A program made the translations under genes and the position numbers. Below are positions 17,731 to 26,557 of a stretch of 64,000 nt of DNA, in pieces. Numbering within the stretch: position 1 is the stretch's first letter; the number at the start of each line of letters is the position of its first letter. The stretch comes from Histidinibacterium lentulum (lineage in GTDB: Bacteria; Pseudomonadota; Alphaproteobacteria; Rhodobacterales; Rhodobacteraceae), in assembly GCF_003789055.1 (NCBI RefSeq), contig NZ_ML119090.1:62001-126000 (forward strand). Reading direction: 5' to 3'. Under the pieces are notes generated by a model that saw only the letters and a program-made list of their open reading frames with translations, made no database searches and was not told the origin of the DNA.

Positions 17731-18408
17731 TCACGTTCCCGCCCGCGTGAGCACCACCTTCAGCGTGCGCCACACGATCCATGCGTCCATCCGCAGGCTC
17801 GCATGCTGGATGTAGTAGAGATCCGCCGAGACCTTGCGCCGCGTCTCCCGGATGCTCGAGACATAGCCCACCTCGGTCTGCGCCAGACCCGAGATCCCCG
17901 GACGGATCATGTGACGCTGCCGGTAGCGCGGGATCGACGCCAGATAGGTCACGGCGTGGTCGTAGAAATCCGGCCGCGGCCCGATCAGGCTCATCTCGCC
18001 CGCGAGCACGTTCAGCACCTGCGGCAGCTCGTCGAGCCGCATCTTCCGCAGCACCCGCCCCAAGGGCGTGATCCGGTCCTCCTCCAGCGGATCGTCCGCC
18101 GCCCGCGTCACCGCCTCCGCGGGCCGCATCGTGCGGAACTTCAGCGCCATGAACGGCAGACATCCCCGCCCCATCCGCGGCTGGCGGAAGAACAGCGGTC
18201 CCGGGTTCCAGAACGGGTTCAGCGCCAGAAGCGCCAGCGCCACCACCCCGACCACCGGCGCAAGAACCGCCGACCCGACGATATCCGCCCCCCGACGAAT
18301 GTAGGGATACGCCCGACCCGTCACGCTGCACCCGTGACGAAACCCCCGAAACGAAGACGACGAAACAACAGAAAAATCGTCCCGAAAAGACGCATCAATA
18401 TAAGACAT
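17731..18408 (-). CDS. Undecaprenyl-phosphate sugar phosphotransferase (EPS initiating enzyme)
   Basis: A 225-residue bacterial sugar transferase of the WbaP/ExoY short type. It has one membrane helix near residue 35 (VLAPVVGVVALALLAL) and the catalytic block with KFRTM, LRKMRLDELPQ and SLIGPRPD. It transfers a sugar-1-phosphate to undecaprenyl phosphate to start repeat-unit assembly. The ATG at 18408 follows GGGGG. It lies 97 nt upstream of the Wzc-like gene and is divergent from the polymerase gene. Confidence 0.92.
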   Translation of the reverse strand: MSYIDASFRDDFSVVSSSSFRGFRHGCSVTGRAYPYIRRGADIVGSAVLAPVVGVVALALLALNPFWNPGPLFFRQPRMGRGCLPFMALKFRTMRPAEAVTRAADDPLEEDRITPLGRVLRKMRLDELPQVLNVLAGEMSLIGPRPDFYDHAVTYLASIPRYRQRHMIRPGISGLAQTEVGYVSSIRETRRKVSADLYYIQHASLRMDAWIVWRTLKVVLTRAGT

Positions 18409-18609
18409 GAAAAACCCCCGGGGGCACAAAACCCCTTGTCGTGGTGCCCTGACGACGGTCAGGCGACGAGTGCTCTCTTAATCAGACGACTCTAACGTTT
18501 TGTTAACAATATCTTCAGAAAGTTACCAAGGGAAAAGCGGCAGCCGGGGAACCGGGTGCGCCGATTGGCACTCCGACCGCCTGATGCCGGAAAAGGAGGC
18601 ACCTCTTCG
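18409..18609. promoter_or_regulatory. Divergent promoter region of the EPS cluster
   Basis: A 200-nt gap between the sugar transferase (minus) and the polymerase (plus). Its middle part, about 18475-18530, is clearly AT-richer than its surroundings and includes TTAATCAG, GTTTTGTTAACAATATC and AGAAAGTTACC. It probably holds the promoters for both arms of the cluster; exact -35/-10 boxes are not assigned. AAGGAGG at about 18593 is the ribosome binding site of the plus-strand gene. Confidence 0.5.
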
Positions 18610-19926
18610 ATGACCTTCGCCGAAAAGGGCGTGCCATCGGCCGCCGGACCCGGCGGTGATTCCCTGCGCGGCGCGATCTGCGAGTGCACGACGATCCGGC
18701 CGAGGACGGAGCCGATCAAGGCCGTGGTTCTCTTCGGAACGGGCGTCGCCGTCATCGCGAACGTGCCGATTCCCGCCGGCGCCGGACTTCGACTGCTCGA
18801 TCTGGTCTGCCTCATGGCCGCGGCCGGAGTGGTGGCGCGACTGCTGACCTGTCGCGTCGCTCCCCTCGTGCTCTGGGCCTTGGTCCTTGCCGGCGCACTC
18901 CTCCCGGCCGTTCTGACCGGGCTCATGTCCGGCGACCTTGCCCATGCGGTCTCCGCGCTGCGGCTGGTTCTGTCGATTCTCTGCGGATTGATGCTGGCGG
19001 ACATGACACGGAACGGAGGCGCACCGGCCTTCTGCGCCGGGGCGGCAGTCGGAGGCCTTGCCGTTGCCGCCCTTGCCCTTGCACAGCTTTACTCGGCCGC
19101 TCCCTTGCTCGATGCCCTCAGTCCGCCAGACACCGTCCTGTGGTGGTATGGAGACCGCTTGCGGGCCACGGGCATCTGGAGCCATCCGAACGAGCTTGGA
19201 CAGGTGCAGGCGCTCGGCGTGACCTATGCGCTCTGTCTGGCTCTGGCTCTCCGACATTCGGGAGGACAGCTCTGCGCCGTCGCCATGGCCTTCGGCATCG
19301 TGGGGCTGACCTTTGCGGCGACTCAGACGCGGGCGTTTCTGGCGGTCTCGGCCGTCCTGACACTGCTGGCCCTGGCGCGACTTGCGGCCTCCAGCGGGAC
19401 CGGCGGACGGCTGGCCATCGCGGGACTGGCCGTCTCCGCCTCCTGCGCGGTGGCCGTGGCCTTCGGCGAAAGGTTCTCCGAGGTGACGGCAGGGGGGCAG
19501 ACGCTGGGCGACAACCTCGCCGGGAGGTTCATGAGCTGGGTTGAGGCGGCCGACCTCATGGTCGCGGCGCCGTGGGGATACGGCTTCGAAGGCCGGCTCG
19601 ACGCCATAGCGGAGGCCTCCGGCGCGCTCTCGGCTGCACATAACGCGTTTCTGAGCCTCGGGCTGACCTATGGCGCGCCGGTCGCCCTCGCGGCCTTCTG
19701 CGCCACGTTGTGGGTCGCGACGGCACCGGTTCTGACAGGACGGCGCTCGCCGTACGCGCTGACGGGAATCGCGCTGCTCACGCTCTTTCTGGCGGAGGAC
19801 AGCCTGTTCTCCGGTTCGATGCAGGTCGCCTTGTCGCTGGCGGTCTTCAGCCTGCTTGGCGCAGTGCCGGGACGGGTCGCGACACGACGGTCTCCGGCAT
19901 CGGATAGGCCTCCACGAGCCCCCTGA
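18610..19926 (+). CDS. O-antigen ligase/polymerase-like membrane protein (Wzy type)
   Basis: A 438-residue protein with about ten predicted membrane helices. The Wzy_C-type periplasmic loop features are present: a WSHPNELGQ segment near residue 190 and AAHNAFLSLGLTYG near residue 345. It polymerises lipid-linked repeats or ligates polysaccharide chains. The ATG at 18610 follows AAGGAGG by 10 nt. Its last 80 nt overlap the 3' end of the opposing sulfotransferase gene. Confidence 0.85.
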   Translation: MTFAEKGVPSAAGPGGDSLRGAICECTTIRPRTEPIKAVVLFGTGVAVIANVPIPAGAGLRLLDLVCLMAAAGVVARLLTCRVAPLVLWALVLAGALLPAVLTGLMSGDLAHAVSALRLVLSILCGLMLADMTRNGGAPAFCAGAAVGGLAVAALALAQLYSAAPLLDALSPPDTVLWWYGDRLRATGIWSHPNELGQVQALGVTYALCLALALRHSGGQLCAVAMAFGIVGLTFAATQTRAFLAVSAVLTLLALARLAASSGTGGRLAIAGLAVSASCAVAVAFGERFSEVTAGGQTLGDNLAGRFMSWVEAADLMVAAPWGYGFEGRLDAIAEASGALSAAHNAFLSLGLTYGAPVALAAFCATLWVATAPVLTGRRSPYALTGIALLTLFLAEDSLFSGSMQVALSLAVFSLLGAVPGRVATRRSPASDRPPRAP

Positions 19927-20815
19927 CCTCCGGCAGGTGGCGCCAGGCCTCTCCGGCCTGTTCCGCGACATGGGCGGTATCCGTGAAGTAGAGCCGCTTG
20001 AGGCCCCGGCGCCAGGAAAGCGGCAGGCACAGCGGCACGAGACGCTCGAGGTGCCGCTTCGCTCCCGTAAGGTAGAGCGCGCGATCGAGGGCGGGCCGCC
20101 GCGCCGTCTGGCCGGACGCGTTTTCCATGGGCAGGCTGAGCGCACCCGAAGGGTGTTCGATGCCGAGGAAGCGGAGAAGGTCCGACAGGTTTCGATCCGG
20201 GTCCGAGACCAGGTCCTCGAACCGGTAGACGCCAAGCTGCGCCGCAGGAAACAGCGCGCGGTACCGGGCCAGCATCGGTGCGTAGTCGGTCTGCGCGAGG
20301 TACATGCGGCAGTTGGAGAACCGCGCAGCGGATCCCAGGGCGATCTCCTCGCACAGGCAGGCCTCGAGCGAGCGACGTTCGACCCCCGTGCGCCAGTCCA
20401 TGAGGTAATGCGACAGTATCCGCGCGGCGGGCTCGCGCAGCAGGACGAGGATGCGGGCGTCGGGCGCATAGGCGTGGATCGCCCGGGCCGCTACCCGGGA
20501 CGGCAGATAGCGCGTGCTGCATTCTCCGCGAAGCTGCGCCTTTTCGGTGCCGTCGAACAGCCGTTCGTAGTCCGCGCGGCGGGGGACAGGATGGAGATGG
20601 AGCGGCGGACGAATGTCGGCGGCAAGGTAGCGGTCCAGCCGCAGGCGGGTCTGACGGTGTTGCTCTGCCGCCGTCTCCGCGTTGATGTCGGGGCAGAAAT
20701 GGCAGGGTTCCTTGATCGGGGAGAGGGCGACCCCTGGCAGCCCTGCGAGGAACCGGGCCAGAGAGGTCGTGCCCGCCTTGGCGGCGCCGATCAGGAAGAG
20801 GTTCGGCCTAGGCAT
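19847..20815 (-). CDS. Sulfotransferase family protein
   Basis: A 322-residue PAPS-dependent sulfotransferase. The 5'-phosphosulfate loop GAAKAGTTSL is at residues 8-17, and the 3'-phosphate region has LREPAARILSHY near residue 115. In an EPS cluster it most likely sulfates the polysaccharide. The start at 20815 places the PAPS loop at the usual N-terminal position. It overlaps the upstream glycosyltransferase by 8 nt and its 3' end runs 80 nt into the convergent polymerase gene. Confidence 0.87.
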   Translation of the reverse strand: MPRPNLFLIGAAKAGTTSLARFLAGLPGVALSPIKEPCHFCPDINAETAAEQHRQTRLRLDRYLAADIRPPLHLHPVPRRADYERLFDGTEKAQLRGECSTRYLPSRVAARAIHAYAPDARILVLLREPAARILSHYLMDWRTGVERRSLEACLCEEIALGSAARFSNCRMYLAQTDYAPMLARYRALFPAAQLGVYRFEDLVSDPDRNLSDLLRFLGIEHPSGALSLPMENASGQTARRPALDRALYLTGAKRHLERLVPLCLPLSWRRGLKRLYFTDTAHVAEQAGEAWRHLPEVRGLVEAYPMPETVVSRPVPALRQAG

Positions 20816-21965
20816 GGGGGACGCCGGCAAGCATGGACGCGAGGATGGCCTCGACCCTGTCGATCGGGTCGGCGGCGGGTCCGCGGGGGTCCGCCCGCAT
20901 CGGTCCATCGGCAAGTGCCGCGGTCATGGCACGGGCGAGAGCACCCGGGACATCCGGATCGTAGAGGAGGTGCGGGGGCCGTCCACGGAGGATCTCGGTA
21001 TTGCCGCCCCGGTCGGAGGCGATGATCCGGAGGCCCCGGCGAAGACCTTCGGTCAGGACGAGGGCCTGCGGTTCGTGCCAGCGGGATGGCAGGACCAGGC
21101 AGTCCATGCGCCCGTAGGCGCGGTTCGGCGGGACCCGGCCGAGCCAGGTCACGTCGTCCGACAGGGCGAGCCGCGCCTCAAGCGCGGGCTCCCCCCGACC
21201 TGCAACGACCAGGTTCGCGCGGGCCTTCGGAAGCCTCTCGAACGCAGCGAGAAGGTCAGGCAGTCCTTTGACCTCGGTCAGCGCGCCCACGAAGCCGAAG
21301 GCAAAGGGTCCGGAGGTCTTGGGCGTGAAATCCGCGAGCGGGCCCCTGTCCTGGTTGTGGACGACCGACCAGGAGGCGTGCGGAAAGAGGCCCTGCTCCC
21401 GGTAGCGCCGCGCGACGAAGTCGCTGACGGCGATGACGTGACCGACAGCTCCGGCCGCGCGACGCCATGGCGCTGTCAGGAGGCGGCATCCGGCGCAGGG
21501 AGAGGCGCAATTGAGGCCCTTACGGTACATCGTCGTCCGCGGGCAGATCAGACCGTAATCGTGCAGGTGGAGGGCGAGCGGAAGGGACCGGGTGGCGCAG
21601 ACGCGGAACAGCTGCGGCAGGAAGGCGCTCGCGTTGTGGGCGCAGACGACATCCGGGCGGAGACCCGCGACCAGCCGGTCGAGCGCCTCGGCCGACACCC
21701 CCCCGTGCGCGTTCCGGACATGCCAGAGCAGCTTGCGGCGTCGTGTGAGAGGAAGCGGCCCGGGACCCGGCCTCGGGCTTTGCGCGAAGGCGAGGCGATG
21801 GACCGTGAGGTTGCCGTCGCGCTGTGCGGTTCCTGTGTCGCCAAGGGAGAGCACGTCCACGGCATGACCGCGCAGGGCGAGCCCGTGGGCGATGTCGGCG
21901 CAGACCCGTTCCGCCCCGGAGCCGGGATCGGGTGCGAAGCTCTGGGAGACGAAGAGAACCCGCAT
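20808..21965 (-). CDS. Glycosyltransferase family 4 protein
   Basis: A 385-residue GT-B glycosyltransferase. The N-terminus MRVLFVSQSFAPDPGSGAE is the typical acceptor-side start; the C-terminal donor site has VLPSRWHEPQALVLTEGL (E-x7-E type). A CAGC-containing insertion near residue 150 (CASPCAGCR) resembles a metal-binding or structural cysteine loop seen in some GT4 enzymes. It overlaps the sulfotransferase by 8 nt and lies 3 nt after the flippase, all in one minus-strand operon. Confidence 0.87.
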   Translation of the reverse strand: MRVLFVSQSFAPDPGSGAERVCADIAHGLALRGHAVDVLSLGDTGTAQRDGNLTVHRLAFAQSPRPGPGPLPLTRRRKLLWHVRNAHGGVSAEALDRLVAGLRPDVVCAHNASAFLPQLFRVCATRSLPLALHLHDYGLICPRTTMYRKGLNCASPCAGCRLLTAPWRRAAGAVGHVIAVSDFVARRYREQGLFPHASWSVVHNQDRGPLADFTPKTSGPFAFGFVGALTEVKGLPDLLAAFERLPKARANLVVAGRGEPALEARLALSDDVTWLGRVPPNRAYGRMDCLVLPSRWHEPQALVLTEGLRRGLRIIASDRGGNTEILRGRPPHLLYDPDVPGALARAMTAALADGPMRADPRGPAADPIDRVEAILASMLAGVPHA

Positions 21966-21968
21966 CGC

Positions 21969-23309
21969 TCAGGCGCCCTCGGCGGGGTGCGGCTCGGCCT
22001 GCATCGTCGGCAGAACGAGGGCGGGCAGGCCTGAAACGAGATCCAGGCGGCGTCTCAGGCAGAGCCAGAGCGCCGCGTTCATCGCCCAGCATCCGGCTGC
22101 GGCGGCTGCGGCGGCCTGGACAGGGGTCGCACAGAACAGGAGGACAAGCAGAAAGCCTGCCGCGGAAAGGACGGCAATGCGACTGCGCGCGGTCTCCTGT
22201 CCGTAGAGGTTAAGCAACAGGGCCGCGGGTCCGAAGACGGCCCAACTGGCCTGGCCGAAGAGCAGGATCATCAGCACGGGCCATGCCGCAGCAAATTCCG
22301 GACCATGGAGGTCGAGGACGGCGGCCCCAAGGAGCGCCACCGCACCGATGCCGGCGCCCCCGGCAATGGCGAAGAGCAGGCTGGCCCGCCGGGTGACCCG
22401 CTGACGCTCGGCCGCGTGGGCGCAGGCGAGATCCGGCGCGAGCGCGGTGCGCGCCGCGTCGGTCAGGAAGAGACCCGGTTGGGCGACGCGCTCGGCCACG
22501 AGATAGAGGGCCGCGGCCTCGAGACCGGCGGAGACTCCGAGCGCCAGCCCTGCCCCGCGCTGCAGGACGAGAAGCGCCGCATCCCCCGGCCAGACCGCCA
22601 GCGCGACACGCGCATGGCCGAACGTGGCCGGACGAAGAGTCGAAAGCCGCAGGCCGCGCAAGGCGAGCGACTGCTGAAGAAGGGCGGCGCAGAGTGCCGC
22701 GAGATAGCAGGTCAGCGCCGTCACCGCCGTCAGAAGGCCCGCTGCGGCGAGCAATCCGCAGGCGAGGCATGGCAGGAGCGTCCGGTAGAGCGACTGACCG
22801 ACGAGGGCCGGACCGAGCCGGCCCGCGGCGCGCAGCAGATCGCGATGAACCGCCATGAGGCCCGTCGCCGCGACGGAAAGCACCGTCAGCACGGCGATGT
22901 CGAACCGGGATGTCACCGGAGTCGCCACGCCAGAGGCCCAGGCGCCAAGGAGGCCGGCCCCGACCAGCCCGGAAACCGTCAGGCAGACGAGTGTCGCTTC
23001 GCCCCGGAGCCTTCGGATGTCGTCGGTAGCGCCCTGGCGCAGGCCGACCGACGCGAAACGCAGAACCACGAGATCGTATCCGGCCGCCACCAGTGGACCG
23101 GCGAGCAGCGAGAGCCCTATGGCAAGGAGCACGAGCCCCGCATCCGCCATACTGAGCGTCCGCGTCAACAACATCCCGAAAGCCAGCCAGGCAAGCATGC
23201 CCGCGATCCTGAGGGCGAGGGCCATGGAGACGGACCGGATCATCGCAGGCAGCGAGCGTTGCGGAACTGTCGGGGTCCGCGCCCGGTGCGGCGACGGGCC
23301 GTTAGCCAC
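21969..23309 (-). CDS. Polysaccharide flippase (Wzx/MOP family)
   Basis: A 446-residue membrane protein with about 12 helices and no soluble domain, matching lipid-linked oligosaccharide flippases of the MOP superfamily. It would move the undecaprenyl-linked repeat to the periplasm for the polymerase at 18610. The start is uncertain: a GTG at 23309 lies only 2 nt after AGGAGG, while the ATG at 23243 lacks a clear ribosome binding site. First gene of the minus-strand arm and divergent from the beta-helix gene (47 nt). Confidence 0.83.
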   Translation of the reverse strand: MANGPSPHRARTPTVPQRSLPAMIRSVSMALALRIAGMLAWLAFGMLLTRTLSMADAGLVLLAIGLSLLAGPLVAAGYDLVVLRFASVGLRQGATDDIRRLRGEATLVCLTVSGLVGAGLLGAWASGVATPVTSRFDIAVLTVLSVAATGLMAVHRDLLRAAGRLGPALVGQSLYRTLLPCLACGLLAAAGLLTAVTALTCYLAALCAALLQQSLALRGLRLSTLRPATFGHARVALAVWPGDAALLVLQRGAGLALGVSAGLEAAALYLVAERVAQPGLFLTDAARTALAPDLACAHAAERQRVTRRASLLFAIAGGAGIGAVALLGAAVLDLHGPEFAAAWPVLMILLFGQASWAVFGPAALLLNLYGQETARSRIAVLSAAGFLLVLLFCATPVQAAAAAAAGCWAMNAALWLCLRRRLDLVSGLPALVLPTMQAEPHPAEGA

Positions 23310-23356
23310 GGCCTCCTATCCAGCGCCGAACCTCGTCCAGCTTCGGAGCCCATGCC

Positions 23357-25324
23357 ATGGCCACCCGCATACCCGCCCTGCCGATGACCGGAACCGAGCT
23401 CAAGATCGCTCTCGACGGTCTGCGCTCTGACCCCGTGCTGAGCTATCCCTCGCTCGAGGCGATGATCGCCGATGGCGACCTCTCCCCAGGGGATCAGTGC
23501 CTGACGCCCCGGGGCCGGTTCGGGATCGAGGGGCCGGCCGGCCCGGCAGCGAACGGCAGGACGGTGCTCGAGCTTGCGGGCATTGCCGGGCGCGCGGTCC
23601 TGGGTGTCTCGGAGCCGCTCGAGAATCCGGCGGAGTTGCTCGCCGACACCCGGCCGGCCGCATACTTCGTGACCGGCGACCAGATCCGGACACGGGACGG
23701 GTTTTCCTACAGGGTGCTCGATGCCGCAGCCCCCAATGCACATCTCGCGACCGCAGGCGGCCTGAAGCTGATGGTCGAGCCGATGCCAGGTCAGATGGGC
23801 TTTGCCGCAGCGGCCTTCGGCGTCGACGACACCGGAACCGACAGCGCTGTGGCCGAAGCCAATGCCATCGCTCTCCAGGCGGCCATCGACGCCGCTCACG
23901 CCACAGGGTTCGGACAGGTGTTCCTCGGCCGGTCCACCTACATCACGAGCCTCGCGCTGCACCCGGGTGTCGTGCTGGTGGGCGGCGCGCATACGGCGGA
24001 TATCGCGGACTATTCCGCATTCGGCGGAAGTTTCGCGGCGACCGGATCCTACCTGATCCAGAAGGCCGGAACCAATGCACCGGCCATTCACCACGACTAC
24101 GCCGACCATGACGGCGACGGCCTGCTCGACGGCTCGCTCGACAAGGCGCGCGCGCTGGGGCTGCGGCGGGTGACCATCACCGCCGAGGTTCCGGAAAGCT
24201 GGTCGGAGACCACCCATCCCGTGGGGCTTCGCCTCCGGAATTGCGCCTTCGTGGTGTGCGAGCAGGTCTTCGTCCAGAATTTCCGCCGCAACATCGACCT
24301 GCAGGACTGCTACGACAGCACCTTCGTCGATCTGCGCTCCGGCCCCTGCGAACGCGGACTGCGGATCGGGAATCGGGGAGACGTGGACAATTCCAACAAC
24401 CTCAAGTTCCTCCATGCACGGATCGAAAGCTGGACCCGCTGCGGGATAGAGATCCTGTCCGGCGGCAACGGCGGGTTCCAGAACAACAAGATCGATTTCA
24501 TCTCGCTGAAGAACGAGGGCCATCCCGGCGTCGCGGCGGACTGCGGTCTCCGGATCGACGGGAATGTCGAGGTGCGGTTTCTCGGCGGCTATACCTCGAT
24601 CATCCGGAACAGCGCGCCGCCGGCGAGCTTTCGTCTGGTGGATGTGACCACCGAGGCGGCGGAGGTGGTGAACCTCCAATTCCTGAACTTCGGTCTCGAC
24701 ACGAACGGCTACGAGGGGACCATCGACAGCCTCGTGTCCGTGGCGCCCGGTGCGCGGGCGATCCAGGCACTGGATCTCGATTGCGCACTGAGCGTGTCGG
24801 CGGGCACCACGTTCGGGCGCGGGCTGATCGCCCTTGCGCCCGGCAACTACAAGGGCGTGGGCGTGAAGGTGCGCAGCCTCTTCAACCCCGACGGGCATCC
24901 GGTGTTCTGGGGACTGGCGAACCTGCCGACGGGGCAAAGCAGGATCAGCCTGCCCGACCAAAGCCTGTCGCGGGCACTGACCGTGAGGTCCGACAGCGAT
25001 CCGGTATCCTTCTACCTTGCGCGCGCATCGACCGGCTCGACGTGGGAGTTCCGGGTCAAGGGCGACGGGTCTTTGGGCGTCTTTCTCAACAACGCCGAGG
25101 TCGCGACCTATCTGGTGAACGGCAATCTCGCCCTCGGGCAGCAGTCTCTCGCGGTGGCCACGGCGGTGGGCCTCAGGACCCAGGGGGCGGCGCCCGCGAC
25201 CATCGGTGGCGGGATGACCCTTGCCGTGGCGAATGGCACGACCTGGGATCCCGCGGCGCAGGGGGCGGGACCTTACCTCGCGGTCTGGACGGGCAGCGTA
25301 TGGAAGGCGGTGGCCTACACCTGA
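23357..25324 (+). CDS. Right-handed beta-helix protein resembling a phage tail spike or polysaccharide lyase
   Basis: A 655-residue protein without signal peptide or membrane segment. The N-terminal 140 residues end in a segment of the type found near the N-terminus of tail-spike proteins (YFVTGDQIRTRDGFSYRVLD...TAGGLKLMV). Residues ~150-480 show pectate-lyase-superfamily features: AFGVDDTGTDS, ALQAAIDAAHATG, then beta-helix rungs rich in N and G (LRLRNCAFVVCEQVFVQNF, NNKIDFISLKNEG). The C-terminus is a small beta-rich domain ending WTGSVWKAVAYT. It sits inside the EPS cluster on its own short transcript. It may trim or modify the polymer, or be a domesticated phage depolymerase. The fold call is sound; activity is inference. 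Confidence 0.75.
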   Translation: MATRIPALPMTGTELKIALDGLRSDPVLSYPSLEAMIADGDLSPGDQCLTPRGRFGIEGPAGPAANGRTVLELAGIAGRAVLGVSEPLENPAELLADTRPAAYFVTGDQIRTRDGFSYRVLDAAAPNAHLATAGGLKLMVEPMPGQMGFAAAAFGVDDTGTDSAVAEANAIALQAAIDAAHATGFGQVFLGRSTYITSLALHPGVVLVGGAHTADIADYSAFGGSFAATGSYLIQKAGTNAPAIHHDYADHDGDGLLDGSLDKARALGLRRVTITAEVPESWSETTHPVGLRLRNCAFVVCEQVFVQNFRRNIDLQDCYDSTFVDLRSGPCERGLRIGNRGDVDNSNNLKFLHARIESWTRCGIEILSGGNGGFQNNKIDFISLKNEGHPGVAADCGLRIDGNVEVRFLGGYTSIIRNSAPPASFRLVDVTTEAAEVVNLQFLNFGLDTNGYEGTIDSLVSVAPGARAIQALDLDCALSVSAGTTFGRGLIALAPGNYKGVGVKVRSLFNPDGHPVFWGLANLPTGQSRISLPDQSLSRALTVRSDSDPVSFYLARASTGSTWEFRVKGDGSLGVFLNNAEVATYLVNGNLALGQQSLAVATAVGLRTQGAAPATIGGGMTLAVANGTTWDPAAQGAGPYLAVWTGSVWKAVAYT

Positions 25325-25337
25325 TGCGGCATCGAGG

Positions 25338-26489
25338 TCAGGCGCCATTTGCCTCTGCCTCCGCGATGGCGGCGAGCAGCCTGTCGGCGGCGCGGGTCCA
25401 GGTGAAGCCCGCCGCGCGTGCCCTGCCCCGCGCCCGGAGATCGCGCCGGAGATCGGCATCCGTTTCGATCCGGTCCATCGCCTGCCGCCAGTCCGAAGGC
25501 CGCGACGGATCGGCATGGAGCGCGGCGCCTCCGCAGACCTCGGGCACGGCGCCCGCGGTCGTGGCGATCACGGGTGTGCCGCAGGACATCGCCTCCAGGG
25601 GGGGAAGGCCGAACCCCTCGGCAAGCGAGGGGAAAAGGAGCGCGAGGGCGTTGGCATAGAGCGCCTTGAGTTCGGGGTCGGTGACCCGGCCGAGGTGGCG
25701 GTGGCCCCCCGAATGCGGCGATGCGCCGAAGACCCGGGGCATGGCGCCGCCGGTCGTGACCAAGGGCAATGCCGCTGCTCCACGGGCGTCAGCGACGGAG
25801 GCGATCATCGCGATGTTCTTGTAGGCGGCAGCGCTGCCGACGGCGAGAAAGTAGCCGCGCGGGCGCAGACCGTGTCGGTCGAGGACGGAGTGGTCGGCGA
25901 CGATGCGGTCCATGTGATCGGCGCCGTTGGGCACGACCCTAGCCTTCCCCCGAGGCACGAGGCCCGTTGCCTCTAGGCTGTGGCGACTGTGGTCCGACAC
26001 GGTGAGGACGATCGCGGCCCGGCGTGACAGACGGGGCTGGAGAGACAGATAAAGCGCGCGGAAGGCGCGGCTGTAGCTGCCCGGCACCGTCGCCACATGG
26101 GCATCGTGCAGCATGACGACCTGCCGGACGCCGAAAAGCGGCCCGGTGTTGCACAGGTTGAGGCACCAGCGTCCGCCTGCAAGGCCCGGAAGGCTTATCT
26201 GCTCCCATGCATGGCCCCGAAGAGGTCCGCGCGAGATCGCAGGACCCAGGAGTTGCCCGGACCGCTCGCCGAGGGCTTCGCGCGGGAGGGCCATGGTCAG
26301 GCGAATATCCGGCCGCGCCGCGAGGGCCCGTGCAAGTTCGGCCGCGACGCGGTCCACACCCGTGCCGGGACGTGTCAGGAACCTGCCGTTCAGCACCAGC
26401 TCGCGCGGAGGCACGTCGTGGGCCGGGGCCCTGCCCCTGACCCTGTCAACCGGTGCGCACAGCGCCGCAGTATTCCCGTCAGCCGCCAT
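25338..26489 (-). CDS. Glycosyltransferase family 4 protein
   Basis: A 383-residue GT-B enzyme. The donor-binding block FPSLAEGFGLPPLEAMSCG is the standard GT4 E-x7-E motif. The N-terminal NGRFLTRPGTGVDRVAAEL is characteristic of the mannosyltransferase-like subgroup. Probably adds a sugar to the EPS repeat. It is convergent with the beta-helix gene (13-nt gap). Confidence 0.88.
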   Translation of the reverse strand: MAADGNTAALCAPVDRVRGRAPAHDVPPRELVLNGRFLTRPGTGVDRVAAELARALAARPDIRLTMALPREALGERSGQLLGPAISRGPLRGHAWEQISLPGLAGGRWCLNLCNTGPLFGVRQVVMLHDAHVATVPGSYSRAFRALYLSLQPRLSRRAAIVLTVSDHSRHSLEATGLVPRGKARVVPNGADHMDRIVADHSVLDRHGLRPRGYFLAVGSAAAYKNIAMIASVADARGAAALPLVTTGGAMPRVFGASPHSGGHRHLGRVTDPELKALYANALALLFPSLAEGFGLPPLEAMSCGTPVIATTAGAVPEVCGGAALHADPSRPSDWRQAMDRIETDADLRRDLRARGRARAAGFTWTRAADRLLAAIAEAEANGA

Positions 26490-26557
26490 GGCGTCAGGGT
26501 TAACGCGCCTTTGCCTAACAAACCGTTACCAGGGCCGGCCCGCCGGCCGGCGACAGG

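Noticed and set aside
15249-17750. 833-codon plus-strand open frame over the wzc-like gene
   Set aside because: Low-complexity RR/HH/PP-rich translation, no motif; the minus-strand kinase is clear.
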